The translations under genes were made by a program, and so were the position numbers. Positions 18,694 through 30,436 of a DNA stretch of 64,000 nucleotides are shown piece by piece. Under the pieces are notes generated by a model that was not told the DNA's origin, ran no database searches, and saw only the letters and a program-made list of their open reading frames with translations. This stretch comes from Eublepharis macularius. Its lineage: Eukaryota; Chordata; Lepidosauria; Squamata; Eublepharidae. Every line of letters begins with the position of its first letter. Position 1 is the first letter of the stretch. The stretch spans positions 39,354,001-39,418,000 of the forward strand of contig NC_072806.1 of assembly GCF_028583425.1 (NCBI RefSeq), written 5' to 3'.

Positions 18694-18777
18694 ATCCTAA
18701 GGTCACTTTCCTGGGAGTAAGCCCCATTGAATAAGATGGAACTTACATCTGAGTCGACCTGCTTAGGATTGCTCCCG
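18694..18777. repeat. Palindromic interspersed repeat, copy 3 (best preserved)
   Basis: The ends GCAATCCTAA and TTAGGATTGC are inverted repeats, and the interior has GGGAGTAAGCCCCATTGAA and GGAACTTACATCTGAG. Copies at 229-305 and 735-806 are related. It lies between the truncated L1 and the resuming DIRS-B frame. Confidence 0.6.
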
Positions 18778-19450
18778 CAATCTAGGGGGTTTTCGATTCT
18801 TAGAGCAGTCATTAGATCCCTACAATGGTGGACCAGTTCAGTTAATTTGCTTAGGGGCACTCCCTTTGGGAGTCACTCTCCTGAGATAAGTCTAAACACC
18901 TATGCCTCTCTCCAGGGTTGGGGAGGACATTTGGGGGAGCTCTCAATTCAGGGTACTTGGTCTCCCTCAGAATCCAAACTACATATTAGAACTGAGGGCT
19001 ATATGCTATTCACTTACCTCTTTTGCAGGGATGGTACAAGAGGGTGCAAGTGAATACAGACAATACCACCGCTCTGTACTATTTGAACAAGCAGGGAGGA
19101 ACAGCCTCCCTACCCCTCTGCAAAGAGGCCACTCTTCTATGGCTGTGGGAAATGCACAACAACACCTACCCTCAGGCTATACATATTGTTTGCAAGATGA
19201 ATATAAGGGCGGACACGCTTAGCAGACTCTTCAAGCCACATCACAAATGGTCGATCAACAAGTATCTTCTTCCGATCTTCAGGAGATGGGGGTTCCCAAG
19301 GGTTGATGTTTTCACTACATCCCAGAATGCCAAGGCCAGACTGTTCTGCTCACGAGCGGGGTTAGACAGCTGCTCAGTTGGAGACCCTTTCCAAGTTCCA
19401 TTGGACAAGGAACTGTTTTATGCATTCCCCACAATACCTCTCCTACCCTA
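18778..19450 (+). pseudogene. DIRS-B ORF2 remnant: RNase H and tail
   Basis: The frame resumes with RAVIRSLQWW (18803 onward), then YASLQGWGG (first catalytic Asp of TDAS replaced by Tyr) and VNTDNTTALYYLNKQGGTAS near 19047, IRADTLSRLFKPHH near 19204 and FTTSQNAKARLFCSRAGLD near 19310. About 13 codons between the RT end at 9612 and this restart are missing. Several frame changes make it inactive. Confidence 0.82.
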
Positions 19451-19755
19451 GGTATTGTGCAGGGCCCGACACTATCAGACTCATTGCATCTTTTTGGCCC
19501 CACAGAGAATGGTTTCCCCTACTCTGGAAAATGGCCAAGAGTCAGTGCCTCAGACTACCAGTAGCTCCAAATCTTCTATACAGGCGGCAACTTATGCATC
19601 ATGATGTCAAGATCCTCAATCTTGCGGTTTGGCTGTTGTTCCCAAAACATTAGCATTCTCCAGGGATACCTTTATCAAGCATTATGCAGTGGACACCAGC
19701 TCCAGATTAGACGTTGCTGTGGGAACTGCAGTGTTCCAGTCTTTATTTACGTAGG
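19451..19755 (+). pseudogene. DIRS-B ORF2 end fused by deletion to the tail of the tyrosine recombinase
   Basis: After the ORF2 tail (HREWFPLLWKMAKSQCLRLP near 19500) the sequence passes directly to codons for DTFIKHYAVDTSS near 19665 and TAVFQSLFT-stop at 19755. That is only the last 35 or so residues of ORF3, including its Tyr. The rest of the recombinase has been deleted. Confidence 0.75.
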
Positions 19756-19799
19756 AGTCTCCTCACACCCGCCCCCATTGGTGAGTAGCTTGCTATACT

Positions 19800-20166
19800 C
19801 CCAATGTGGGGCTACACAGAAGAACAACGACGAAAACAGTGTTGCACTTACCTGTTACTGTTGTCCAGCAAGTTCATTCTGTGCAGACACACATTCCCTC
19901 CCTCCTACCCCACTGTGAGGAGACGAATATTGTATAAACCCTCTGGCAGCATAGGAGAATTGGGGGTTGAAAGGGAGTTCCACGTCTTACACAGCATTCA
20001 GGTGGGAAAAGCCATGCATGCACAGATAACCAAGAGCGCCCCTTTCAAGGTCTCTAGAGCTAAAAATCTGTCTCTGAAGCAGGCCTGCCCAGGCACAGTC
20101 CCTGTGTGTGTCTGCACAGAATGAACTCGATGAACAGCAGTTACAGGTAAGTGCAACACTGTTTTC
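19800..20166 (+). repeat. DIRS-B internal complementary region and 3' inverted repeat
   Basis: CACAGAAGAACAACGACGAAAACAGTGTTG-type sequence at 19814-19843 joins inverted 5' and 3' ends. The real 3' end reads GTGCAACACTGTTTT at 20152-20166. The 5' partner repeat is not present near 6317, so the element is 5' truncated. Confidence 0.75.
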
Positions 20167-21137
20167 ATAGTGGTGAGTCTGATCCCACTTGTAAGCCCAC
20201 CTCCACAATCGCTGATTGAGGGTGCAGGACAGGGAGTTGGGGTTGTCAGGGTGCTCTTGGCCAACCCAGTCATCAAACCTGGAGGCTGAGGCAGCCACGT
20301 TCCAAGGGAACCAGGAAATAACGCTGCAGGACATCAGGCCCGCCAAGAGGAAGAATGGCTTGATTCCCAACTGTACTTACATGGCACAACTAATCTTTTT
20401 TGTTAGAATAATCAGAGAAAGCACTGAACCTTCATCTATAAAACTTGTTTATAATTTCCCAGTTATGTTATTTATGGGCCCTGTGGGGATACACAGAGGA
20501 CCCATGAATTTTTACACACAATTTCAAGGCAGGCCATGATTTCACAAAGAACTGAGGGGCACCCAATTCTTCCTTGCAATAAAAAAAACAGTTCCACCAG
20601 GGTTTTTCCTTTTGGGCACAATTTCAGATTAGTTGATGTGCATGCCCTTGGTCTGCATGTGAAATGAAGTTTATTTTTTAACAGATGGGGAAATGTTTAT
20701 TTCAGTTTCACACTCACCACTAATCACACACATACACGTAACTGCCTCTGATGAAACTGTTAGAAGTGTGCCTTCTAGAACTGGGCAGGTTGATGTTCTT
20801 CATGGCTGCATGCTGCTCCTCTGTCACTGAATTTATCATACATCCTAATTTTCAACTTGGCCAAATCTGAGGATGCTTAAATCTGGAGATTGGAGCCATG
20901 AATGGACAAGACAGATCTTTCTGCAAACCTGAAAAACACCACCAAGTTTAAGGCTTTTTAAAAAAATACATGGGTTGTGGCCCATCGTCCCTGCAGCTTT
21001 AAGAAACAGATATCCTCAGTGGTTGTTTCTAGGCAGCTATAACAGTCTTGTTAAGCCTTGGTTTCTGTCAGGAAATGGTAGGAGGAGAAGGCAGGAAACT
21101 TTTTTTCAGGGTTGATTTGGCCTTTGAGGGAGGACTG
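20167..21137. other. Presumed NLK intron, nothing recognised
   Basis: No coding similarity or repeat family was recognised. A TAGTGGTGAGTC string near 20168 is not supported as a splice site by any upstream coding sequence. Confidence 0.35.
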
Positions 21138-21145
21138 GCAACAAC

Positions 21146-21478
21146 CAGGGCATTTTTTCAGCTGGAACACGGCGGAACGGAGTTCTGGAACCTCTTGAAA
21201 ATGGTCACATGGCTGGTGGCCCCGCCCCCTGATCTCCAGATAGAGGGGAGTTGAGATTGCCCTCCGCGCTGCTCGGCACCATTTTCGCCAAGTGATTTAA
21301 ACTTTTAAAAACTCCCCCCTTGTTCCAGCTGACCCAAAGTGACATCATTGGCCCTGGGAGCACGCGTGCACTTTGCGCGCGCACATGTGGTACCAGCGGC
21401 ACCACCTCCTGCCAAGAGTTGTCCCCTGTGCTGGCAACCCACTGAGTTCCACCACCTCTTCCCAGAAAAAAAGCCCTG
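21146..21478. mobile_element. hAT-type MITE
   Basis: The left end CAGGGCATTTTTTCAGCTGG and right end CCCAGAAAAAAAGCCCTG are inverted repeats. The 8-bp GCAACAAC flanks both sides (21138-21145 and 21479-21486). It is 333 bp with no transposase. Confidence 0.88.
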
Positions 21479-21562
21479 GCAACAACCACTAGGCAACTTG
21501 CTACCATGTGACTTGTATTACCCAGGCCTGGCAGCTTACACCTGTTAAACAGCAGTCACCCC

Positions 21563-21835
21563 ACAAAAGGCAGTGTTAGAATGGTTGGACTAGGTTAGAC
21601 TAGTGGTTAGAATGGTTGGACTGGGATCTGGAAGACCCAGGTTAGGCTCCCTACTCTACCATGGAACCTCTCTTTAGGCCAGTCGCGCATTCCCAGCCCA
21701 GCGTGCCTCATGGGGGCTGTTGCGAGAATAAAGTGGAGCAGAAGAGAACAATGCAAGTTCCTTTTAGTTCCCATTGTGGAAGAAGGTAAGGTATCAGTCA
21801 AGTATATAAATAATAAATAAAGATGAAGGAAAGCA
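21563..21835 (+). repeat. tRNA-derived squamate SINE
   Basis: GTTAGAATGGTTGGACTGGG and GACCCAGGTTAGGCTCCC resemble box A and box B regions. The body has CAGTCGCGCATTCCCAGCCC and GGGGGCTGTTGCGAGAATAA, and the tail is AATAAATAAA. The 5' part is duplicated (two TTGGACTaG blocks). It is a retroposed copy, not a functional tRNA. Confidence 0.65.
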
Positions 21836-24441
21836 GAGAAAAGCCCTAAGACAAATTGCATGTTTGCAGAAAAATCTGAACTTAAAAAAATACAGTGTGT
21901 TTAAAACCCCCAGAAAGAAATAGAAGAAAACTTGAAAGTCCTTGAGATTGTACCCACATACTGCAAGCATCCGCCTTCATCACCAGATGATCTCCACATA
22001 TTATATGGTGTGGGACACTCTTCCCTCTGGGTTGGCAGCGCCCCTGGGTTTGGGGTCAGCCACTGCCCCTTTAACTGCAGTCCCTGCCTTCTCAAAATAC
22101 TCTTGTCTCTTCCTCGTCTCTCCACACTTCTCCTCTAACTCCTTACTCTCCACCCTGCTTGTGGGGGGGGGGACTCCCCTTTTATCCCTTCACCCATCCC
22201 AGCCTCCGCCTTCTAGCTCCGCCCCTAACAACCTAGCTGCTGCCTGGGCTGCTCTGCTGCTGGCTCTTGCAGGCTACTCCCCACCCTTTCCAGCCTGCCT
22301 GTTGGTTTGCTGTGCTGCTGCACCTCTCCTGCCAGCCTCTGGGTGGTAGTGTTGCCTAGTGCTTCCTTTACTGCCTTTGTGGGGGGCTGCAAGCCTTGTT
22401 TCTGGGGTGGGTGTCCCTGGGGCGTTCCCTAAGTCCAGCCCCAGCACTGGACAGGTGTTACATTTGTATCTCACCCTTTCTCCAAGGCGCTCAGCAGTGT
22501 ATGTGTAGGCAATCCAGTGTCTCAGTAAACCAGTGAGAGATTGACTTGGCCAAAGGTCAGTGACAATGATTCAGATCCAGTTCAGCCCTCCAACTCTTGT
22601 CCTGAAGGAGCTCCCTTGGAGGGGCTCTTGATCATTTTAACAGCTGCCTTGGGGTAGTTGGGATGGATGGATGAAACCTTAAGAGATGTAAGTGAGCTGG
22701 AAAGGACTCTCATGATGATAGTTCTTAATTTAAAGTCATCTTTAAACTGTGTGTTTTGTTCATGGAGCATACTGCTTCAACTATTTTTATTTGTGTCTCA
22801 CCTTATATCAAGCTGACTTACATCAACAAAAAAATCACTATAAGCAGATAATAAAAATTCTGATAAATTAGTTGAACTGTATCCAAAAGCTAGCAGCAAT
22901 TTAAGACAGCAACAGCTGCAGTTTCAGAATTTGAAACTGATTGAAAATCTAGAGCCAGGAAAAAAACATCTAAAACCAGTGATCAGCAATAAGAGAGAGC
23001 CAACAGTACAGGTCAAAATAGTATCATGGCAGGGATACAAAATAGTAGTAAGTCTTGCACAATACTTTTTTAAAAATGTCATATCTAGATTGAGGTGGCC
23101 CAGCAAGCTTAATGAGGTAGAGATCCCCCACAGTCTGGGGATCCCAACTGCAAGGCCTCATCCTGTGTACAAGCCAGCCTTGTTTCAGCTAACACAGGGT
23201 ACACAAAGCAAGGTGCCATTTACTGGTCTGCACGCATGAGCAGGCTCCTGTGGGTGGGAGCAACTCTTCAAAGCGTCCTGTTCCTGAGCCCTTTAATGTG
23301 TCAATACCAGCATTTTAATTCAAACCAGAAAGAAAGTCAGCAAGCAGTGAAATTGAGCCAAGATGGGTATGTCAGGATTATTGGGCTTGGTACGAAAGTG
23401 TTTTATTGTATTGGAAAAAGTTACAACCTGTTTTTAATAATATTTTAAAATGATGGCCAGTGAATAGTTAATTTTCAGAACTCACTGTCTCAGGATGTCA
23501 TTATGGACTTTAAGTGAGATGGCTTTAAAAGAGGATTAGACAAATTCATGAAGGAGAAAACAGTCAGCATGTCATAGTGGCTAAATAGAACCTCCATGTT
23601 AAGGGGCAGTATTGTCAGATACGCCTCCAGCATATCTGTCATGTGTTATGGATTTCTTGCTGCAGTGTGCAGTGTACCTCTGAGAAAATGCAGAGGGAAA
23701 CCTGTTTCGCTGAATGGTTGCTAGCTGCTTATCTTGCAGGTGTTTTGGTTACAATTTCCTGGCAAGCCTGAGAACGTGGCCTTGAAGTTCCAGCGGAGAC
23801 TGAACCAACCTCCTACGAGACTGAGCAGAGCTCATGCTTTCCCTCCTCCCCACTTCCCTGGTTCAGCGCGCCAAAATCCTAACGAGCTTTCTTTCCCACT
23901 GGGGGTGGGGGGTGGGGCGGGGACTTTGCCCTATAATTAACCTTGCTTTGCTACATTGAGTCATTCCAGCCAATGATCCTGTCTGACCATCTTGATACTG
24001 GTATTCTTTAATAAAGTAACTTTAACTCGTACACCTAAGAGATGCAGTGAAGTGCTTGGGGGGAAATACCTGGCAAGACCTGACAAGTATATGTCTAAAT
24101 GCCTGATACTGGGGGAGGGACAGTGGAGGGAGAGTCTCTGCTTGTGGGCATTCTGGGGCATCTGGTTCGCAAGAGTGAGGAATGAGGTGCTAAACTAGAT
24201 CAACTCATGGTAAGATCTTGCAGGGAGCTTATATTATGATGTTACTGTAGAGTGAGGAGCTAGTGAGAGTTAGTGAGAAGCTCTTTGTTGTTGAGAGAGA
24301 CATTTATTTTACTCTGTATAATGCACGTATGATAACTCAGTACAGTGTGTGTGCTTTGTTCCTGATTTTAAAGCAGCTGTGTATGTCATCTGTGCTCTTC
24401 CTTCCGATAAGGCTTGATCTTTTCTCTCTTCTTCTTCACAG
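21836..24441. other. Presumed NLK intron upstream of the first recognised exon
   Basis: No exon was recognised. Parts near 22456-22580 resemble an antisense SINE tail (CTCACCCTTTCTCCAAGGCG). A G-rich run lies near 23890-23925. The segment ends in the pyrimidine-rich acceptor TTTCTCTCTTCTTCTTCACAG. Confidence 0.4.
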
Positions 24442-24528
24442 CCATCTCTTCCTGTCCTGTATACATTATCCAGCCAAGCTACACATGAAGCTGTTCATCT
24501 CCTTTGTAGGATGTTGGTCTTTGATCCA
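24442..24528 (+). CDS. NLK: NLK coding exon (C-terminal part of kinase domain)
   Basis: An 87-bp phase-0 exon with acceptor TTCTTCACAG and donor GTGAGT. It encodes 29 residues, starting PSLPVLYTLSSQATHEAV and ending CRMLVFDP, which match Nemo-like kinase as known in vertebrates. This part lies in the C-lobe (subdomain X region) of the kinase. NLK is an atypical proline-directed MAP kinase that phosphorylates TCF/LEF factors and other targets downstream of Wnt, TGF-beta and Hippo signalling. The gene is on the plus strand; exons upstream of this one were not found in the window. Confidence 0.95.
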
Positions 24529-26122
24529 GTGAGTCTGTGGGGTTTTTTTGTGTGTGTGGGGGGGTTGCATTTAAAGCAGAGATGGTGGTTGAAGGAAATG
24601 TTTCTGTATCATATGTATAGGTAATCAAGCAAAGCAAACAATTTCATTTATCTGCTCGCAAGCTCAGTGTTCATTGCAAACTGCAGGGCTGGCCTGGGTA
24701 GGACGGGCCAATGATCAAAAATAGAGAAAATTAGTGAGGGACAGGAAGAACTCCATCTGGGCAAAGGTTATGTGTGCATGCTTCTCTTGTGTCTACAGAA
24801 AATATCCCTAGGAGCTGAATCGAGAAAGTGATTTTGGGGGACATTTGGCTTTTTAATTCTTCCCCAAATTATAGCGAAAAGGTTGCCCTTCATTTTTTGT
24901 CTGTGGAGTGGAGACCAGGCTTACAAGGAGTGGTTCCTCTGAGCCCCCACCCCCAAACCACATTTAATGTATTGTCTCCCTGCTTACTTCGATGACTTTT
25001 GATGGGTTCATCTACATTCCTCAAGTGAGCACTTCAGAAAAAAAGATTCTGTAAACAGAAGACATCTGATCTTCTCTAACCTACCCAGCCGTGAGCTGCA
25101 TTGGAACAACCAGCAGTTCTTGGAAGGGAAGTCCTCTCATCTGAGGATATTGATAGCTCCTCCTGTATTCTTTTTTGTGCATGTAGTAAAAGATTGGATA
25201 TTTTCACACGTGATGTGCCAGGGTCATTTTGCAGCTTTGTGTCACTTGCATTTTGCTAGTTAAGCCCACCACCCCTGGAAAAATAGCTTAATGTCTTCTC
25301 ACCCTTTGCATTTTATTTATTTTTGTTTGCTTTTATTTTACTTACTGTGTGGGGCGGAGGACTCACAGCAGTTAGGACTTGCCCTTTCTTCTTCCTTGCA
25401 AAAGCCATATCCAGTCCCTCAGACCTCCTAGAAAGCAAAAGGCTGTTTATCTGAAAAATATTTCCTATCATTCTAATGATAGGCTAGCATCAAAAGTGGG
25501 GAAGCAATTCATAATACTGTGGGGCACTGTTTTTATTTTAAGCACCTCACACACAAACTTTCTGTTTAAAGAGCACACATAGTGTCTTACTAAAAAAGGG
25601 AAGTAAAGCAAAGGCTCAAATAGCTTAAATTAAAATCAACAGCAAATGGCATGTTTCTGCTCTAAATTAAGCTGCTTCCAGCTAGTCCAGGATATAGAAG
25701 GGTGCAGGTGCCAGGCAGATACCTCTGCACGGGGCAGTCCATAATTTGGGTACAGCGCTCACTCCTGGCCTTCAGTATGATAACCTTTTCCACTGCAGTG
25801 AATTTTGTGTTTACTTTAGATTGATATTGTTATTGATTGTCTGATGTAATTTTAAAGGTTGCCTTGAAATCCTTTTTGGAGGTAGTGGGGGATAAAAATG
25901 TTTTAATAAATATATGTCTGGGGAAATGTGTATGTAACATGACCAAGTGCCATGTAGGAAAAGCTGAGTTGTAGAGCAATGCTGGCTTTTTAAAGCAACA
26001 TTGCCTTCTAGTGGATATAGCCAGTAGGGTATGGTAATTTGAAAAGGATATAACTGAGTTCTGTACGTTGAGAATACTCGTGGCCCTAATTCCATGTTTG
26101 TTTATCTACCTTCACATTTCAG
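24529..26122 (+). other. NLK intron
   Basis: About 1.6 kb bounded by GTGAGT and CACATTTCAG. Apart from low-complexity AT-rich stretches nothing was recognised. Confidence 0.75.
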
Positions 26123-26321
26123 TCCAAAAGAATATCCGCTAAGGATGCCTTAGCTCATCCATATCTTGACGAAGGGCGTTTGAGATATCACACCTGTATG
26201 TGTAAATGCTGTTTTTCCACCTCTACTGGAAGAGTTTACACGAGTGATTTTGAACCCATCACAAATCCCAAATTTGATGATACTTTTGAAAAGAATCTCA
26301 GTTCTGTTCGGCAAGTTAAAG
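26123..26321 (+). CDS. NLK: NLK coding exon (end of kinase domain and C-terminal extension)
   Basis: A 199-bp exon, acceptor TTCACATTTCAG and donor GTCAGT, ending in phase 1. It encodes SKRISAKDALAHPYLDEGRL, the conserved end of the kinase C-lobe, then RYHTCMCKCCFSTSTGRVY and NPKFDDTFEKNLSSVRQVK, the NLK-specific C-terminal extension. The only apparent departure from the mammalian protein as remembered is Ile in EPITNP. It joins the following exon as K-E, with the codon split after its first base. Confidence 0.96.
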
Positions 26322-27522
26322 GTCAGTACTCTGTGCTTTAATATTTCAAACTTGGCATTGTTGTAGCAAGCTGCTGTATTATTTTAGCAAAGCCAAATTT
26401 TTAAAAATTCTAACAAAAGGCAGAGAACAAAATACACATTTTAAGATGAATATTTTTATTTTTCCATCTATATGAAAAGTATCTTATTTTTTATTAGTAA
26501 AGATTCTTAAATAAAATCTTGACCATGCAAAGTTTTTGTCTGATTGACTATCAAGGTGCTGTTCATTCCTATCCTTGTAATTCTAAGAACACTATTTCAG
26601 GGGAGGATATATTGCTCCAGTGTTTCAGATTGCATGTTATTTATTATTCCTCAGAAATCTTGCATTTGGACAGCGGTCTAGTTCTGACAGTGAATTAAAT
26701 AATTCTATGTCCCTAGGTACTAGCATCCCAAAGGCACAAATAATTTCACTTAAAGGGGAAGAGTATCTGTTTAACTTGTGTGGTTAATTCTGCTGTAATT
26801 ATTAAGAGGTGAAAAACATAGCAAACATAAACAAACTCCTTTTTGATGTGGTGTTGGTTTGTAGTTTAATAATGCATAGACCCCATGGGGTGCCATTAAA
26901 CCTTGAGGTATCTCTTAGCCCACTGAAACCCAAAATTTATTTTATTTATTTACATTATTTATACTCTGGCTTTCCAACTGAAACTAAAGGTGAATTACAT
27001 AGAACCAACAGCAGGCGCATTCCGTAAACAATGCAATAGGGTATACAAATGCAAATTTACAGAGATTTGAGAACAAACAGAAATCCAACACAGAGCTGAA
27101 ACAATGTTGAAAGAGCATAAGCAACTCTAAACCTATTAAACAACCCAGAAACTACTCAGTAGGATCATGACAGTACATAGTAGGATAGTCTATCCTTTTA
27201 TCAATGCATCCCTTTTTGAAACCACGTCCTTACAGTAAAGCCCTCCTATCTGAGTAAAAAAAAGCCCACTTGAATAATCCAGTTTTGTGGATTTTGCAGA
27301 AAGCCAAGAGAGTGGGAGTTTTCTTGACCTCTGCAGGCTGGCTGTTCCCTAAGTTGGGGGCTTCTACAGAGAATGCACATGTACAGGCAGCTGTTTAGAT
27401 GAGCAAAGCTGCCATGGCAGAACATAGGGAGAAGGATAGTCCAGTAGATATGAGAGACCAAGGCCATGAAGGGCTTTTGTGTAAGAAAGCCAAAACCTTG
27501 AATTGAGCCCAGTAAGTGATGG

Positions 27523-27722
27523 GTACTCTGACCTGGATAGTCCAGGAAATCCCGATCTCATCAGATCTCGGAAGTTAAGCAGGGTCAACCTTGGTTAGTA
27601 ATAGGATGGGAGACCTCCAATGAAGACCAGGGCTGCAGAGGCAAAGGCAAACCACCTCTGTTAGTCTCTTGCCATGAAAACCTACTGGGGGTCACCATAA
27701 GGGCGCTCTCTACCACCACCAA
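27523..27722 (+). repeat. 5S rRNA-derived SINE
   Basis: CCCGATCTCATCAGATCTCG, then GAAGTTAAGCAGGGTC, GGTTAGTA and GGATGGGAGACC reproduce the internal promoter half of 5S rRNA with SINE-type substitutions. The tail CAAACCACCTCTGTTAGTC and GGGGTCACCATAAG is a common reptile SINE body. The 5S 5' end is missing and the sequence is embedded in a SINE body, so this is not a functional 5S gene. Confidence 0.8.
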
Positions 27723-27934
27723 CTGATGGGTAGCCAATGGAGTAACTGTGGAATAGGAGTAATGCACATGCTCTGTCTGGATTCTGATGATAACCAATGC
27801 TTCTGCAGGATTCCCACCCTTATCTCCTAATAGTTTGGGATTAGCCGTCTTCATTGTTCTCAGAATTCTCTGTATGGTAATGGTTATTACTCCAGAAAGA
27901 CACAAGGATAGTCATGTGAGTAATTTTAAGGCAA

Positions 27935-28125
27935 GAGCCCTGGCTAACTGATGGAGCAGATTCTGTGCATACAGAAGGCCCCAGGTTCAAGATTAGGCTA
28001 TGCTACTTAACTGTTCTTAGCTAGCAGAGCTGGGAAAGACTTTGGATAGCTGCCGCCAGTCAGAGTAGATAATACTGAACTAAGTGGGTTGATGGTCTGA
28101 CTCCATGTAAGGCCATCTCACATGC
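27935..28125 (+). repeat. tRNA-derived squamate SINE
   Basis: ACAGAAGGCCCCAGGTTCAA (box B-like), then GGAAAGACTTTGGATAGCTG and ACTAAGTGGGTTGATGGTCT match the body of the SINE seen in antisense at 33415-33625 and in sense at 30437-30600. Confidence 0.65.
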
Positions 28126-28465
28126 TTTACAGTATGTTTTTACTTCTGCTGGTCTCTGTGCATCATCACACTGTGGGGATCTGCACCCACCTTCTTTTCA
28201 GAAACTTTTAGAGCTAGCATTTGGCTGCAGTCCACCCACCCCCAAGATGCAGTTTAGACCACATATACCTAAAAGGAGGAGTCACACCTTGAACCAGCAG
28301 TGCCCTGCTAAAGGTTGTGTTTGCTCTGGCTCTGACTTCCAGCAACCTGTGTGTGACCAAATGCAGGCAGGTGTTCCTAGTATGTACTATGTGGCCCATT
28401 TTGTTTTCATTGGATTGTATGATGCTTAGTTTACTTTCTTCTCCCTCCTCTTTTTCCTTTTCCAG

Positions 28466-28559
28466 AAATAATTCATCAGTTCATTTTGGAACAGCAGAAA
28501 GGAAACCGAGTGCCGCTGTGCATCAACCCACAATCTGCTGCTTTTAAGAGCTTTATTAG
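28466..28559 (+). CDS. NLK: NLK coding exon (C-terminal tail)
   Basis: A 94-bp exon, acceptor CTTTTCCAG and donor GTAACT, encoding EIIHQFILEQQKGNRVPLC and INPQSAAFKSFI plus two bases of a Ser codon. The residues match the NLK tail involved in dimerisation and partner binding in the mammalian protein. Phases agree with the flanking exons (enters after one base, leaves after two). Confidence 0.95.
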
Positions 28560-29122
28560 GTAACTGTATGTAATCACATTAATTCACCTTTCTTTAGTTA
28601 TAAGGCAACTTTTTTTAAAGCCTGTGTTTTGAATTTAAGGGCTCTATGACAATAGCAGCTGCATGCCTGGTTATTTTTAAGAGTGGCTTCATTGTTATAA
28701 TGGTTGTTGGGGGGTTGGGGAGGTTTAGAGTTTAGTAAACCAAGAACTTGCAGCATCCCAAACCACTCTTAATAAAAGGAAGGAAGGATCGCTCAGGGAA
28801 ATGCTTGCAAGTTTTGATGTCCTGGAGGCTTTCACACTGCTGTAATCTGCTCTTGGTTGATCTGGTGCTAAATTTATTTCACAAAGTGATGGTTTTGTGG
28901 CAAAAGCCACTCTGGATTTTTTGGTTGTCCAGATTGAGAGAGAGAAAGATTACTGTCTTGGGCAGCTAGCTGGCAAATCACACTAGAGCTATGTATACCC
29001 CTGCCTGCAAGCAAGCAAGCTTCTTTTGTGTGAAATGTGTCTGTTTATATGCTAGGTATATCATTGAAGTCCATCCCAGCATATGTTAGAGGAACTGGAA
29101 CCACTTCTTAATAGGGCTTGGA

Positions 29123-30200
29123 TCATAGAATCATAGAGTTGGAAGGGGCCTTACAGACCATCTAGTCCAACTCCCTGCCCAATGCAGGAACAGCCTAAAG
29201 CATCCCCAACAAGTATTTGTCCAGCTGCTCCTTGAAGATTGCTAATGAGGAGGAACCCACCACATCCCTAGGCAGCCAATTCCACTTCTGAATTACTCTT
29301 AACGTGAAGTTTTTCCTAATGTCCAGCCGATACATTCCCTCCTGTAGTTTCAACCTATTGTTTTGAGTTCTGTCCTCTGTTGCCAACAGGAACTGCTCCC
29401 TTCCCTCCTCTAAGTGACAGCCTTTTAAATACCTAAAAACACCAATCATGTCCCCCCTCAACCTCCTCTTCTCCAAACTGAACATTCCTGTGTCCCTCAG
29501 TCTTTCGTCGTGGGGCTTGGTCTCAAGGCCTCTGATCATCCTGGTTACTGTCCTCTGTACCCGTTCCAATTTGTCCACATCCTTTTTGAAGTGAGGCCTC
29601 TAGAACTGTACACAGTACTCCAGGTGGGACCTGACCAACATAATATATAGTGGGACAATGACATCCTGTGATTTGGATATTATGCCTTTGTTGAGACACC
29701 CTAAGATTGCATTCCCCTTTTTGCTGCTGCATCACACTGACTGCTCACATTTAGCTTCCCATCCACCCGTACCCCAAGATCTTGATCACACACACTGCTG
29801 CCAGAAGTGTAACCCTCATCCAGTATGTATGCTTTGCATTTTTGTTACCCAAATGCAGAACCTGGCAATTATCCATGTTAAATTTCATCTTATTCATGTC
29901 TGCCCACTTTCCTGATGTGTTCAGATCTTGTTGAATTCTATCCCTATCTTCAAGGGTGTTTGTTAATCCTCCCAGTTTGATGTCATCTGCAGGTTTAATG
30001 AGTAATCCCTTCACACCCTTGTTCAGATCATTTATACAAATATTGAAAAGCACTGGGCCCAGAACTCAGCCCCGTGGCAGGCCAGTGGACACCTCCCTCT
30101 AATCAGACACAATGCCATCGACAACTACTCTTCAGCCAGCCAGTTCCCTAGCCATATAACCACCCTAGAGTCCAGTCCACAGTCCACCAATTGCCTAGCC
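29123..30200 (-). mobile_element. CR1 LINE, antisense, 5' truncated
   Basis: The plus strand begins ATCATAGAATCATAGAGTTG, the reverse complement of the CR1 3' terminus with its short ATTCTATGAT repeats. The minus strand encodes the end of CR1 ORF2: LERVQRTVTRMIRGLE, FSLEKRRLRGDMIGVFRYL and NFTLRVIQKWNWLPRDVV (29195-29578), then the older RT segment LFNICINDLN and KPADDIKLGG (29751-30053). Typical CR1 5' truncation. Confidence 0.92.
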
Positions 30201-30436
30201 TCAGTACCCACACCTAGGGAGATGCTTTTGTTGCACATATTCTATGGGGAAGCACTAGGATATACAAGGGAAGGTACAGCTTTCTATGAAACTACTTTCC
30301 AGGTGTGTTCCTGGCCTTCTCTCAAGCATTCACTGGCAATGTGATTAGGAGAAAGTGAGAAACCTCAGACATTACTTGTACTGTTGTGTCCAAACCTCAG
30401 GACGAGTGAGTGATTTAAAAAATCTTGCTTTGGGGA

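Larger units (their letters stand above)
26322..28465 (+). other. NLK intron with SINEs
   Basis: Bounded by GTCAGT and TTTTTCCTTTTCCAG. It contains a SINE-like tail near 26930-27000 (TTTATTTTATTTATTTACAT), a 5S-derived SINE (27523-27722) and a tRNA-derived SINE (27935-28125), annotated separately. Confidence 0.75.

Noticed and set aside
1-24441. Earlier NLK exons
   Set aside because: I looked for the conserved kinase segments that should precede the exon at 24442 and could not see them; they may lie upstream of the window.
27545-27620. Functional 5S rRNA gene
   Set aside because: Only part of 5S is present, with substitutions, and it continues into a SINE body.
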